64,000 nucleotides of DNA. It comes from Bacillus infantis. Lineage in GTDB: Bacteria > Bacillota > Bacilli > Bacillales > Cytobacillaceae. Shown piece by piece: positions 42,752 to 50,669 of the stretch. A program made the translations under genes and the position numbers. A model generated the notes under the pieces. The model saw only the letters and a program-made list of their open reading frames with translations. It was not told the DNA's origin and made no database searches. How positions within the stretch are numbered: position 1 is the first letter of the stretch; each line of letters begins with the position of its first letter. The stretch is from NCBI RefSeq assembly GCF_020171945.1, contig NZ_JAIVAP010000001.1, forward strand, positions 62,001 to 126,000. The letters are read 5' to 3'.

Positions 42752-42875
42752 ATTGTCCAGCTCCGGCTCCTAGGTGCTCGAGTCATAAGCCAATCAGGCC
42801 AGAAGGTTAAAGAACAACCTTCCGTCCTGCTCGTCTTATGCTTGTCGCACCTAAACAGTCGCCTCCGCATTTCTA
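42752..42875. repeat. Bacillaceae-type intergenic repeat, copy 2
   Basis: Starts TTGTCCAGCTCCGGCTCC, then GCTCGAGTCATAAGCCAA, AAGAACAACCTTCCG, CGTCTTATGCTTGTCGC and GTCGCCTCCGC. It has the same block order as 17853-18043 but is shorter. It runs up to the stop codon of the BCCT gene on the other strand and forms a long imperfect hairpin. Confidence 0.7.
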
Positions 42876-44384
42876 CTGTTTCCGTCTTTTAATCTGACCG
42901 ATCCCCAGTTCTTTGGATTCCTTGTACAATGCTTTGATAAGGGATATTGTCATAAGGGCCATGATGACCGAGAACGGCAGGGCGGCGATAATCATGGTAT
43001 TTTGAAGTGCCTGCAGCCCGCCGCTGTACAGTAGTACAAGAGAAATGACGGCAAGCAGGATGCCCCATGTAAGTTTTATTCTGTTGCCTGGAGTATGGGA
43101 CCCATTGGTTGTCATCATGCCTAGGACATAGGTGCCGGAGTCAGCTGACGTAATGAAGAATGTACTGACAAGAATAATGGCAATGATCGAAAGGACCATT
43201 CCAAGCGGAAAGTTTGAGAAAACAGCGAAAAGGGTTTCCTCAGTTGCCAGTCCCGAAATTGAAATATTCTTCACATGCTCAAGATACATGGCCGAGCCGC
43301 CGAATGTGGAAAACCACAGAAAACCGATGACAGTCGGCACGAGAAGGACGCCAAATACAAACTCCCTGATGCTGCGCCCCTTCGATACGCGAGCAATGAA
43401 TATGCCGACGAAAGGCGACCAGGCAATCCACCAGGCCCAATAAAAGATTGTCCATCCGTTGATCCATTCCCGTGTGCCGGGATCCAATGGCGCAATCCGG
43501 AAGCTCATCTGAAGGAGAGACTGCAGATAGGTCCCGATTGTATTGGTGAACAGGTTCAGGATGAACAGGGTAGGGCCAATGAAAAACATGAGTACGAATA
43601 AGACAAGGGCGAGACCCATGTTCGCGTTACTGAGAATCTTGATGCCTTTTCCAAGTCCTGACCAGGCGGAAATCATGAAAAGTACTGTCACGATGGATAT
43701 GATGATCAGCTGCACAACGAAATTGGAAGGGATGTCAAAAAGGAAGGACAAGCCTCCATTTATCTGGACAGCTCCAAAACCAAGGGTGGTGGCTACACCG
43801 ATCACGGTAGCAAGGACAGCGACAACATCGATGACCTTGCCCAGCGGGCCTTTAACAGCATCGCCGAAAATAGGCTTCAGAGTTGCGCTGATCAGTCCGG
43901 GTTCGCCATGCCTGAAATTAAAATAGGCAAGTACGAGTGCGACAATCCCGTAAATAGCCCAGGCGTGGATTCCCCAATGGAAGTAGGTAAACCTCATAGA
44001 ATCTTTCAGTGCTGCTGCAGTGCCTGTTTCTCCGGTTGGCGAGCTGACTGCGTAATGGGAAAGAGGTTCTGCCGCTCCCCAGAAGACCAATCCTATCCCC
44101 ATCCCTGCGCTGAACAGCATGGCAAGCCAGGTAACCCTAGAAAACTCAGGCTTGTCCTCAGGTTTTCCAAGCTTCAGCCTTCCAATCGGGCTGATCAGGA
44201 AGTAGAGGCAGACAATGACCAGCAGTGTAACCAGAATGAGATAATACCATCCGAAAGCGTTGCTGATGAAGTCCTGGAGTCCGGCAGTAGCATTTTCAAG
44301 CTGATTTGGTGCAAAAATTCCAACAAGCACAAGTACAAGTAATAAGAGCACGGATATGTAGAATACCGCGAGTTTTTGCTTCAA
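42873..44384 (-). CDS. BCCT family betaine/choline/carnitine transporter
   Basis: 503 residues, 12 membrane segments. The family signature is SAGMGIGLVFWGAAEPLSHY near residues 92-111, and GWTIFYWAWWIAWSPFVGIF (about residues 310-329) holds the Trp-rich substrate and coupling region. Members take up glycine betaine, choline or carnitine with sodium or protons in response to osmotic stress. The start is TTG 44384, eight bases after GGGAG; a nearby ATG is in another frame. It lies between the two aromatic gene clusters, with no clear functional link to them. Confidence 0.9.
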   Translation of the reverse strand: MKQKLAVFYISVLLLLVLVLVGIFAPNQLENATAGLQDFISNAFGWYYLILVTLLVIVCLYFLISPIGRLKLGKPEDKPEFSRVTWLAMLFSAGMGIGLVFWGAAEPLSHYAVSSPTGETGTAAALKDSMRFTYFHWGIHAWAIYGIVALVLAYFNFRHGEPGLISATLKPIFGDAVKGPLGKVIDVVAVLATVIGVATTLGFGAVQINGGLSFLFDIPSNFVVQLIIISIVTVLFMISAWSGLGKGIKILSNANMGLALVLFVLMFFIGPTLFILNLFTNTIGTYLQSLLQMSFRIAPLDPGTREWINGWTIFYWAWWIAWSPFVGIFIARVSKGRSIREFVFGVLLVPTVIGFLWFSTFGGSAMYLEHVKNISISGLATEETLFAVFSNFPLGMVLSIIAIILVSTFFITSADSGTYVLGMMTTNGSHTPGNRIKLTWGILLAVISLVLLYSGGLQALQNTMIIAALPFSVIMALMTISLIKALYKESKELGIGQIKRRKQ

Positions 44385-44920
44385 AATTCATTCTCCCTTC
44401 TTTCACAGATGAACAGGCCTTCTTCATCAGTCGAGCATATGTATATTGTTTTCGAACGCTGATGGATTATGTAATAAAGAAAGGCCCTCATCTAAAGTAT
44501 TTTAGCAAAGCACCCTGAAAAATAAAAGGAAGGGGCTTTTCAGCTGCAGGCAAGTTAGGCAGCGTCGTTTCTTGATACCCTCCAATAGAACTGCAAAAAC
44601 CTCTCGGCGCCTGATTATGTAGGGAAGAGATTTTGCGGTCCTGAGTCTTGCCCTGCAGGAGAATGTGCAGCGGCCGATAAACCGATTAATCGCGGGTCCT
44701 TCTTGATCTTGCACCAATCATCCTTGCACATTACAAAAAGCCCTAAAACAGCGCAGAGATGAAGCTGAGGCTGTCAAAATATAATGAAACTGATGCATCG
44801 TTTCGTTGCCCTATCTTGGGAACACAGGCCCACTCAGCAACAGGGCAGGCTATTGCGATTTTAAGAGCATTATGATAATTTTCAAAATAGTACAGTTATT
44901 CGAGAGAAAGGGGTATATGG
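44385..44920. other. Intergenic gap between BCCT gene and flavoprotein gene
   Basis: 536 bases. I see promoter-like AT-rich stretches near both ends and no RNA gene, terminator or known repeat. A minus-strand open frame of 71 codons (44502-44717) is Cys- and Arg-rich without a supported start, and is judged non-coding. A decayed gene or mobile element remnant cannot be ruled out. Confidence 0.45.
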
Positions 44921-45910
44921 TTGAATAGATTGACTGAGATTTTGAATATCCGCTATCCAATTATTCAAGGAGGCATGGGGAATATCAGCAGCAGCCGGCT
45001 TGCTGCCGCCGTTTCCGATGCCGGAGGGCTGGGCACCATCGGTATAGGGACTATGCACCCAAAAGAAATTGAGGCAAAGCTCTTTGCGCTGAAGAACCTT
45101 ACCAGCATGCCTTTCGCTGTCAATATTCCCATCAGTGTGTCTCCCTTTGCGGAAGAGGCGATGGAGCTGGCTGAAAAATATGGGGCAGCAGCGGTGTCGC
45201 TGTCTGCCGGGAACCCCGCACCATATATAAGACGGCTGAAAACAAAAGGAATTAAAACGATAGTTGTCAGTGCATCAGTCAGACAGGCAGAAAAGGCAGA
45301 AGCATTAGGAGCGGACATTATAACTGCTGAAGGCTATGAAGCAGCAGGCATCAATTCCAGGCTGGAAACGACAACGCTTTCTCTTATCCCTCAAATCTGC
45401 AGCAGGGTCAATATTCCGGTGGCAGCTGCAGGGGGGATCAGTGATGGCAGGGGAATGGCATCTGTATTCATGCTGGGTGCAAGCGGTGTGCAGATCGGCA
45501 CGCGCCTCATTGCAGTCAAAGAGGCCCCTTTCCACCGGAATTATAAAAAAGCGCTGCTCGAAGCCAGTGATTCAAGCACGGTCATAGTTGGAAGAAGCGC
45601 AGGGCAAATCCGAAGAATACTGCATACCGAATATGCCGATTTTCTGCTTCAGAAAGAAACAGAAAATCCTGCTGAATTCAGCCGTTTTACTCATGAAGAT
45701 TATCATAAAAAAGGGGCTCTTGAAGGAGACGCGGCAAATGGATTCATGAATGCCGGACAGGCCGCCGGGCTTATTGCAGATGTTCCCGCGGTTGCCGATC
45801 TGTTTAAGCGGATGATGGAAGAGGCAAAAGAAGCTATCGAAAAAACAGCATGCCAGTTCAGATCGTTTTCAATCGAGCCAGGCTTTCATAAAGAGGACGA
45901 AAATCACTAG
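44921..45910 (+). CDS. NAD(P)H-dependent flavin oxidoreductase (nitronate monooxygenase-like)
   Basis: 329 residues of the FMN TIM-barrel family. The phosphate and flavin contacts are IIQGGMGNISSSRLAAAVS at the start, PVAAAGGISDGRGMASVFML and GASGVQIGTRLIA in the middle. Homologues act as nitronate monooxygenases or enoyl-ACP reductases (FabK). Start TTG 44921 follows GAGAAAGGGG. It precedes the importer operon by about 125 bases to its promoter, so it may be functionally or transcriptionally separate. Confidence 0.82.
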   Translation: MNRLTEILNIRYPIIQGGMGNISSSRLAAAVSDAGGLGTIGIGTMHPKEIEAKLFALKNLTSMPFAVNIPISVSPFAEEAMELAEKYGAAAVSLSAGNPAPYIRRLKTKGIKTIVVSASVRQAEKAEALGADIITAEGYEAAGINSRLETTTLSLIPQICSRVNIPVAAAGGISDGRGMASVFMLGASGVQIGTRLIAVKEAPFHRNYKKALLEASDSSTVIVGRSAGQIRRILHTEYADFLLQKETENPAEFSRFTHEDYHKKGALEGDAANGFMNAGQAAGLIADVPAVADLFKRMMEEAKEAIEKTACQFRSFSIEPGFHKEDENH

Positions 45911-45939
45911 TTTTAATTGACTAAATCTTTCGAATATTA

Positions 45940-45969
45940 TTGACATTTTTCAAAACCGGGTGATAATAT
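45940..45969 (+). promoter_or_regulatory. Promoter of the ABC importer operon
   Basis: TTGACA (45940-45945), an 18-base spacer with an extended TG at 45961-45962, and TAATAT (45964-45969). A TAACGTTG core at 45969-45976 overlaps the downstream edge, and a cre box lies 42 bases beyond. Confidence 0.65.
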
Positions 45970-45976
45970 AACGTTG
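45969..45976. promoter_or_regulatory. TAACGTTG core, site B (ABC importer)
   Basis: One base from the palindrome TAACGTTA. It directly follows the -10 element, in the same position as site C before the thioesterase gene (49033). Position and similarity make it a candidate shared operator. Confidence 0.4.
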
Positions 45977-46010
45977 TAAAAACGCTGGCGAGATAATTTA
46001 TTATATTTTT

Positions 46011-46026
46011 ATGTAAGCGATTACAT
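46011..46026. promoter_or_regulatory. cre box (CcpA) upstream of importer
   Basis: ATGTAAGCGATTACAT is a palindrome that matches the Bacillus cre consensus WTGNAANCGNWNNCW at every position. It lies downstream of the promoter, where CcpA acts as a roadblock repressor. Confidence 0.75.
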
Positions 46027-46085
46027 AAAGCTGTGTGAGAGAAAGTCAGTGTGAAGTGCCAACAAATCTTGCGAGGGGGATTGTC

Positions 46086-47093
46086 ATGAAAAAATCGATC
46101 AAAGCTGCTTCTTTACTGCTGGCAGGAAGCATGCTCCTGGCTGGCTGCGGGAGCGATGAGGCTTCAGGCGGTGATGGAAAAGGCGGGGACAAGAAGGTGT
46201 ATCAGATTGGAATGACTCAATTTGCCGAGCATCCTTCACTGGATGCAGCAACAGAAGGCTTCAAAAAGGCGCTTGAGGAAGCTGGCTTCAAAGAAGGCGA
46301 TAATGTGGAATATGACTTCCAGAATGCCCAGGCAGATATGAATAACACTCAAACCATTGCCAATAATTTCGCAGGGGACCAGGTGGACCTTATTTTTGCC
46401 AATGCCACGCCAAGTGCGGTCAGTGCATTGAATGCGACAAAGGATATTCCCATCGTATTTACCTCTGTTACAGACCCTGTCGGTGCCGGGCTTGTTAAGT
46501 CATTCGATGAGCCGGGCGAAAATATTACCGGAACGACAGATAATCATCCTGATGCTACCGGCAAAACGATCGATTTCATGACAAAGGAAGCAGGTGCCAA
46601 AAAGATTGGCGTCATTTTCAATGCCGGAGAGCAGAACTCTGAAGTTCAGGTCGAAAAAGTCAAAGAACTGGCAGAAAAAAATGGGGCCGAGGTGGTAGAG
46701 GCGTCCGTATCCACTTCAGCAGAAGTAAAGCAGGCTGCGGAGTCTTTAGTAGGAAGGGCAGATGCCATATATGTCCCGACAGATAATACGGTCGTTTCCG
46801 CACTTGAATCTGTTATAGCTGTAGCACAAAGCAAGAAAATTCCTCTCTTCGTAGGGGAACTTGATTCCCTGAAGCGCGGCGGGGTAGCGGCGAGCGGATT
46901 TGATTATTTCGAAATCGGCTATCAGACTGGCAAAATGGCAGCAGCCATCCTTAAGGGCGATAAGAAGCCAAGTGAAATTCCGGTAGGTCTTCCTGAAAAT
47001 ATTAAACTAGTGTTTAATCCAAAAGCTGCAGAAGAACAGGGACTTGAGATCAAGGAAGAATGGAAGGACTTAGCCGAATTTTATGAAGAATAG
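46086..47093 (+). CDS. ABC transporter substrate-binding lipoprotein (TrpX-type)
   Basis: 335 residues from ATG 46086, with GCGAGGGGG upstream. A signal peptide (KKSIKAASLLLAGSMLLAGC) ends in the lipobox LAGC, so the mature protein is anchored to the outer face of the membrane by Cys19 or so. The body is a periplasmic-binding-fold COG2984-type protein, GMTQFAEHPSLDAATEGFKKAL at the start. The family includes tryptophan/tyrosine importers of Firmicutes. The permease and ATPase follow. Confidence 0.85.
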   Translation: MKKSIKAASLLLAGSMLLAGCGSDEASGGDGKGGDKKVYQIGMTQFAEHPSLDAATEGFKKALEEAGFKEGDNVEYDFQNAQADMNNTQTIANNFAGDQVDLIFANATPSAVSALNATKDIPIVFTSVTDPVGAGLVKSFDEPGENITGTTDNHPDATGKTIDFMTKEAGAKKIGVIFNAGEQNSEVQVEKVKELAEKNGAEVVEASVSTSAEVKQAAESLVGRADAIYVPTDNTVVSALESVIAVAQSKKIPLFVGELDSLKRGGVAASGFDYFEIGYQTGKMAAAILKGDKKPSEIPVGLPENIKLVFNPKAAEEQGLEIKEEWKDLAEFYEE

Positions 47094-47112
47094 CAAAGGG
47101 CGTGGTCTCTAG

Positions 47113-48135
47113 ATGTTTACAGCAATCTTCGGAGCATTCGAGTCGGGCATCATCTATAGCATCATGGCGCTCGGTGTCTATCTTTCTTTTAGAGTGCTGG
47201 ATTTTCCGGATCTTACGGTAGACGGCAGCTTTGTGACGGGTGCTGCAGTTGCGGCGACCCTGATCGTGAGCGGGGCCAATCCCTTCCTTGCTACAGGTGC
47301 TGCCCTCATCGCAGGCTTTGCCGCCGGCTGCCTTACCGGAATCCTGCATGCTTATGGAAAAATAAACAGCCTGCTTTCCGGTATCCTGATGATGATTGCC
47401 TTGTATTCCATCAATTTGAGGATCATGGGGAAGTCCAATGTACCGCTTCTGAATACAGAGACAGCAATGACAAGCATCAGGGATGTTTGGGAAAAAACAG
47501 GGATCGACGGGATGCTGAATAGCCTCCTTGCAGCCGTTGGGCTTGGGGACAGCCTTCCAAGGACATGGGGGATCCTTGTATTGATGCTGTTTACTGCATT
47601 TGCCATTAAGCTTTTGGCGGATCAGTTCCTGAAAACGGAGATCGGCCTTGCTTTAAGGGCAACCGGCGACAATAAAAGAATGATTAGAAGCCTGTCAGCC
47701 GATACGAATCTGATGGTTATACTCGGCCTCGGGCTTTCTAACAGCCTTGTCGCTTTCTCCGGCGCCCTGATAGCCCAGCAGGGCGGATTTGCAGATGTGG
47801 GGATGGGGATCGGGATGATCATAATTGGACTGGCATCTGTCATCATCGGGGAAGCTTTATTTGGCACAAAGACCATTGCGAGAACTACTCTTGCCGTGAT
47901 TGGCGGCGCAATCATCTACCGGATCGTCGTCACCCTTGCCCTGCGTGTCGATTTTCTTCAACCGGGGGACATGAAGCTCATTACAGCGGTGATTGTCATC
48001 ATTGCCCTGATCATGCCTAAAACACTTGATCGGGTAAGAGAAGGGAGAAGAAAGGCCAAGAGACTCCGCGCTCAGCCTGGTGAAGGCTATCTTTCAGGAG
48101 AAAGGGAGGAGGATCAGCGTGCTGCAGCTAAATAA
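47113..48135 (+). CDS. ABC transporter permease (TrpY-type)
   Basis: 340 residues with about nine to ten membrane segments, COG4120-type. The start MFTAIFGAFESGIIYSIMALGVYLSFRVLDFPDLTVDGSF is typical, as is NVPLLNTETAMTS. It works with the substrate-binding lipoprotein upstream by 19 bases and the ATPase that overlaps its end. Start ATG 47113. The tail is basic (RVREGRRKAKRLRAQ) and cytoplasmic. Confidence 0.85.
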   Translation: MFTAIFGAFESGIIYSIMALGVYLSFRVLDFPDLTVDGSFVTGAAVAATLIVSGANPFLATGAALIAGFAAGCLTGILHAYGKINSLLSGILMMIALYSINLRIMGKSNVPLLNTETAMTSIRDVWEKTGIDGMLNSLLAAVGLGDSLPRTWGILVLMLFTAFAIKLLADQFLKTEIGLALRATGDNKRMIRSLSADTNLMVILGLGLSNSLVAFSGALIAQQGGFADVGMGIGMIIIGLASVIIGEALFGTKTIARTTLAVIGGAIIYRIVVTLALRVDFLQPGDMKLITAVIVIIALIMPKTLDRVREGRRKAKRLRAQPGEGYLSGEREEDQRAAAK

Positions 48136-48913
48136 TATCAGCAAAATCTTCAATGAAGGGACGCCTGATGAAAAAAATGCTCTTGACAGTGTGAACCTTT
48201 CTTTAACTGCCGGCGATTTTGTCACTGTCATTGGTTCAAACGGGGCGGGTAAGTCGACACTTATGAATATTATTTCAGGCGTGATGATTCCAGATGCCGG
48301 CAGCGTAAAGATCAATGGGAAAAACGTGGCCATGATGCCGGAGCATAAAAGGTCATTTCTGATTGGGAGGGTCTTTCAGGATCCAATGGCAGGAACTGCA
48401 CCAAGTATGACGATAGAAGAAAATCTGGCCATGGCCTATTCCAGGAATAAAAGCAGGACTCTTAAACGGGGAGTCACCAAAAAGCGCCGGGAAAATTTCA
48501 GGGATGTCCTAGAGACCCTTCATCTGGGGCTGGAAAATAGGCTGAATGCAAAGGTCGGTCTCTTATCAGGGGGAGAAAGACAGGCTTTATCCCTGCTTAT
48601 GGCAACCTTTACGGAGCCTTCCATCCTTTTGCTTGATGAACACACTGCCGCTCTTGATCCTGCAAGGGCAGAGCTGATCACCCGCCTTACAAAGGAAATT
48701 GTCAGCAATTACAAGCTGACCACCATTATGGTCACCCATAATATGCAGCAGGCCCTGGATCTCGGGAACCGGCTTATCATGATGGATAAAGGACAAATCA
48801 TCCTGGAAATTGAAGAAGACAAAAAGAAAAAATTAGGGATTGAAGATTTGCTCAGCGAGTTTCAGCGGATCCGCGGCCGGCAGCTGGCAAGCGACAGGGC
48901 TCTTCTCTCGTAG
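48119..48913 (+). CDS. ABC transporter ATP-binding protein (TrpZ-type)
   Basis: 264 residues from GTG 48119, with GGGAGGAGG at 48104-48112, overlapping the permease end by 17 bases. Walker A GSNGAGKSTLMN, signature LLSGGERQALSLLM, Walker B ILLLDEHTAALDP and an H-loop VTHNMQQAL are all intact. It powers the import of the substrate, likely an aromatic amino acid in view of the neighbours. A terminator closes the three-gene operon. Confidence 0.9.
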   Translation: MLQLNNISKIFNEGTPDEKNALDSVNLSLTAGDFVTVIGSNGAGKSTLMNIISGVMIPDAGSVKINGKNVAMMPEHKRSFLIGRVFQDPMAGTAPSMTIEENLAMAYSRNKSRTLKRGVTKKRRENFRDVLETLHLGLENRLNAKVGLLSGGERQALSLLMATFTEPSILLLDEHTAALDPARAELITRLTKEIVSNYKLTTIMVTHNMQQALDLGNRLIMMDKGQIILEIEEDKKKKLGIEDLLSEFQRIRGRQLASDRALLS

Positions 48914-48924
48914 CGATATGATGA

Positions 48925-48970
48925 AAAAGGATTAAGGGGCGGCAATATGCCTTAAGTTAATCCTTTTTCT
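48925..48970 (+). terminator. Terminator of the ABC importer operon
   Basis: An 11-bp outer stem AAAAGGATTAA / TTAATCCTTTT enclosing a smaller GGC / GCC hairpin, followed by TTCTTTT. Confidence 0.8.
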
Positions 48971-49003
48971 TTTGCTGGATAAATTAAGAATATTTTCAAT
49001 TGA

Positions 49004-49033
49004 TTGACTATTAATTTGTCAAAATGTTATTAT
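49004..49033 (+). promoter_or_regulatory. Promoter of the thioesterase-phenylalanine dehydrogenase unit
   Basis: TTGACT (49004-49009), an 18-base spacer with TG at 49025-49026, and TATTAT (49028-49033). It has the same extended -10 layout as the importer promoter. Confidence 0.6.
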
Positions 49034-49040
49034 AACGTTA
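49033..49040. promoter_or_regulatory. TAACGTTA palindrome, site C (thioesterase leader)
   Basis: A perfect 8-bp palindrome that begins at the last base of the -10 element, exactly as at site B (45969). Site A (34390) is further downstream of its promoter. Confidence 0.45.
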
Positions 49041-49074
49041 AAAATACGTCATACATATTTAAGGGTGTTGTTTA

Positions 49075-49473
49075 GTGAAGCAGGGTTTAAATAAAGGAGC
49101 GGCTGCATCCATCCAGCTGACAGTCGGACATGAAATGTTTGCACAATTTGGCGGTGAGGTTGTCCACCCGCTCTTTTCCACAGCCAGCATGGTCTATTAT
49201 ATGGAGTGGGCATCAAGAAAAGTAATCCTCCCCTTCTTAGAAGAAGATGAAGAAGGGATGGGGACAGGCGTTTCAATCAGACATCTTGCACCGGCTGCAG
49301 AAGGAAGCCTGCTGAATATTGCTGCGGAGGTCATCAGGCTGGAACGGAATTTAATTTGCACATCCGTCAAGGCTTTACATGGTAATGAAGTGATTGGCGA
49401 GGGGGAAGTCACACAGGCAATCCTTCCGCGAAGCAGGATTAAAAGATTTTCAGAGAAGATCCAGCTGGACTAA
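49075..49473 (+). CDS. FlK-like hotdog-fold acyl-CoA thioesterase
   Basis: 132 residues from GTG 49075, the first gene after the promoter. FSTASMVYYMEWASRKV at about residues 39-55 and VSIRHLAPAAEG after it match the fluoroacetyl-CoA thioesterase FlK family, with the catalytic Thr, Glu and His of FlK at the corresponding places. It hydrolyses a small acyl-CoA to free acid and CoA. Beside a putative phenylpyruvate dehydrogenase it could recover CoA from phenylacetyl-CoA or remove dead-end thioesters. The substrate is inference. Confidence 0.75.
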   Translation: MKQGLNKGAAASIQLTVGHEMFAQFGGEVVHPLFSTASMVYYMEWASRKVILPFLEEDEEGMGTGVSIRHLAPAAEGSLLNIAAEVIRLERNLICTSVKALHGNEVIGEGEVTQAILPRSRIKRFSEKIQLD

Positions 49474-49492
49474 AGCTTTTATGCATCATTAA

Positions 49493-49508
49493 ATGAAAGC
49501 GCTAACAT
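49493..49508. promoter_or_regulatory. cre box (CcpA) before phenylalanine dehydrogenase
   Basis: ATGAAAGCGCTAACAT matches the cre consensus WTGNAANCGNWNNCW at every position and lies 20 bases upstream of the ATG. It suggests repression when preferred sugars are present. Confidence 0.72.
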
Positions 49509-49528
49509 TAAGAGGGGGATGAGAGACG

Positions 49529-50635
49529 ATGGATATGTTTAATACGATCCGCGAGCACGAACAGGTGGTGTTCTGCAATGACGAAGCAACAGGACTTAAG
49601 GCAATCATTGCAATCCATAGCACAAGGCTCGGCCCGGCCCTGGGGGGCTGCAGGATGTTTCCCTATCCTTCTGCAGACGCAGCACTCGAAGATGTACTGC
49701 GTCTGTCCAAGGGGATGACCTATAAGTGCGCTGCAGCAGACGTCGATTTTGGCGGAGGGAAGGCGGTCATCATCGGCGATCCTTCAAAGGATAAAACGCC
49801 AGAGCTTTTCAGGGCATTTGGACAGTTCGTTGAATCTTTGAATGGAAGGTTCTACACAGGCACAGATATGGGAACCACTCCTGAAGACTTTGTCCACGCA
49901 ATGAAGGAAACCAATTGCATTGTCGGTGCAGACGAAGAATATGGGGGAAGCGGGGACTCTTCTGTTCCAACTGCCCAAGGAGTAATCTATGGGCTTAAAG
50001 CCACAAACCAGGTTCTTTATGGAACATCAGCCCTTGGCGGACGGTCCTACAGCATTCAGGGACTCGGCAAGGTAGGGTTCAAAGTGGCTGAAAAGCTGCT
50101 GGAGGAAGGCGCTGATCTATATGTTGCAGATATCAATGAGAAAGCCATCAATGAGCTGATGGTAAAAGCGGGAAAAATGGGGGCGGGCCTTAAAGCTGTC
50201 AGCAGTAATGACATTTATCGAGCAGATGCAGATGTCTTTGTACCCTGTGCTTTGGGAGGTATCCTAAACGATGAGACGATTGAGCGGCTGCGGGTCAGGG
50301 CGGTTGCCGGATCAGCCAACAATCAGCTGCTTGAATTAAGGCATGGCGGCATGCTCCAGCAAAAAGGGATCCTTTATGCACCGGACTATATTGTTAATGC
50401 AGGCGGCCTTATCCAGGTGGCAGATGAGCTGTATTCTCCAAATAAAGAAAGGGTCCTCCGGAAAACGAAGGCGATATATAGTGCGCTGCTTAATGTGTAC
50501 GACTATTCTGCAGCAGAAGGTATCACGACCATTGAGGCTGCCAACCAGTTCTGTGAGCAGCGGATTGAAGCAAGAACAAGGAGGAACAGCTTTTTTTCCC
50601 ATATGAAGCGCCCGAAATGGGCAGTCCGGACATAA
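49529..50635 (+). CDS. pdh: Phenylalanine dehydrogenase
   Basis: 368 residues of the Glu/Leu/Phe/Val dehydrogenase family. It converts L-phenylalanine, NAD and water to phenylpyruvate, ammonia and NADH. The catalytic Lys66 is in [14 protein letters not shown], Lys78 in FGGGKAV and Asp113 in YTGTDMGTT. The Rossmann motif is [13 protein letters not shown]. Along its length, including [37 protein letters not shown] and the tail [15 protein letters not shown], it matches what I remember of the B. badius and Lysinibacillus sphaericus phenylalanine dehydrogenases. NAGGLIQ replaces the NAGGVIN of leucine dehydrogenases, which supports aromatic specificity. It is the second gene after the promoter and is followed by four oxo acid dehydrogenase genes. 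Confidence 0.87.
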   Translation: MDMFNTIREHEQVVFCNDEATGLKAIIAIHSTRLGPALGGCRMFPYPSADAALEDVLRLSKGMTYKCAAADVDFGGGKAVIIGDPSKDKTPELFRAFGQFVESLNGRFYTGTDMGTTPEDFVHAMKETNCIVGADEEYGGSGDSSVPTAQGVIYGLKATNQVLYGTSALGGRSYSIQGLGKVGFKVAEKLLEEGADLYVADINEKAINELMVKAGKMGAGLKAVSSNDIYRADADVFVPCALGGILNDETIERLRVRAVAGSANNQLLELRHGGMLQQKGILYAPDYIVNAGGLIQVADELYSPNKERVLRKTKAIYSALLNVYDYSAAEGITTIEAANQFCEQRIEARTRRNSFFSHMKRPKWAVRT

Positions 50636-50669
50636 CTGTATTAATGACTTTATTGCAAAGGGTGAGAGG

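Noticed and set aside
44502-44717. 71-codon minus-strand frame rich in Cys and Arg
   Set aside because: No supported start; the composition looks random and no family features were seen.
49529-50635. Leucine dehydrogenase (bcd)
   Set aside because: NAGGLIQ instead of NAGGVIN, the RNSFFS...RPKW tail and the aromatic gene context all fit phenylalanine dehydrogenase better; no ptb or buk genes are nearby.
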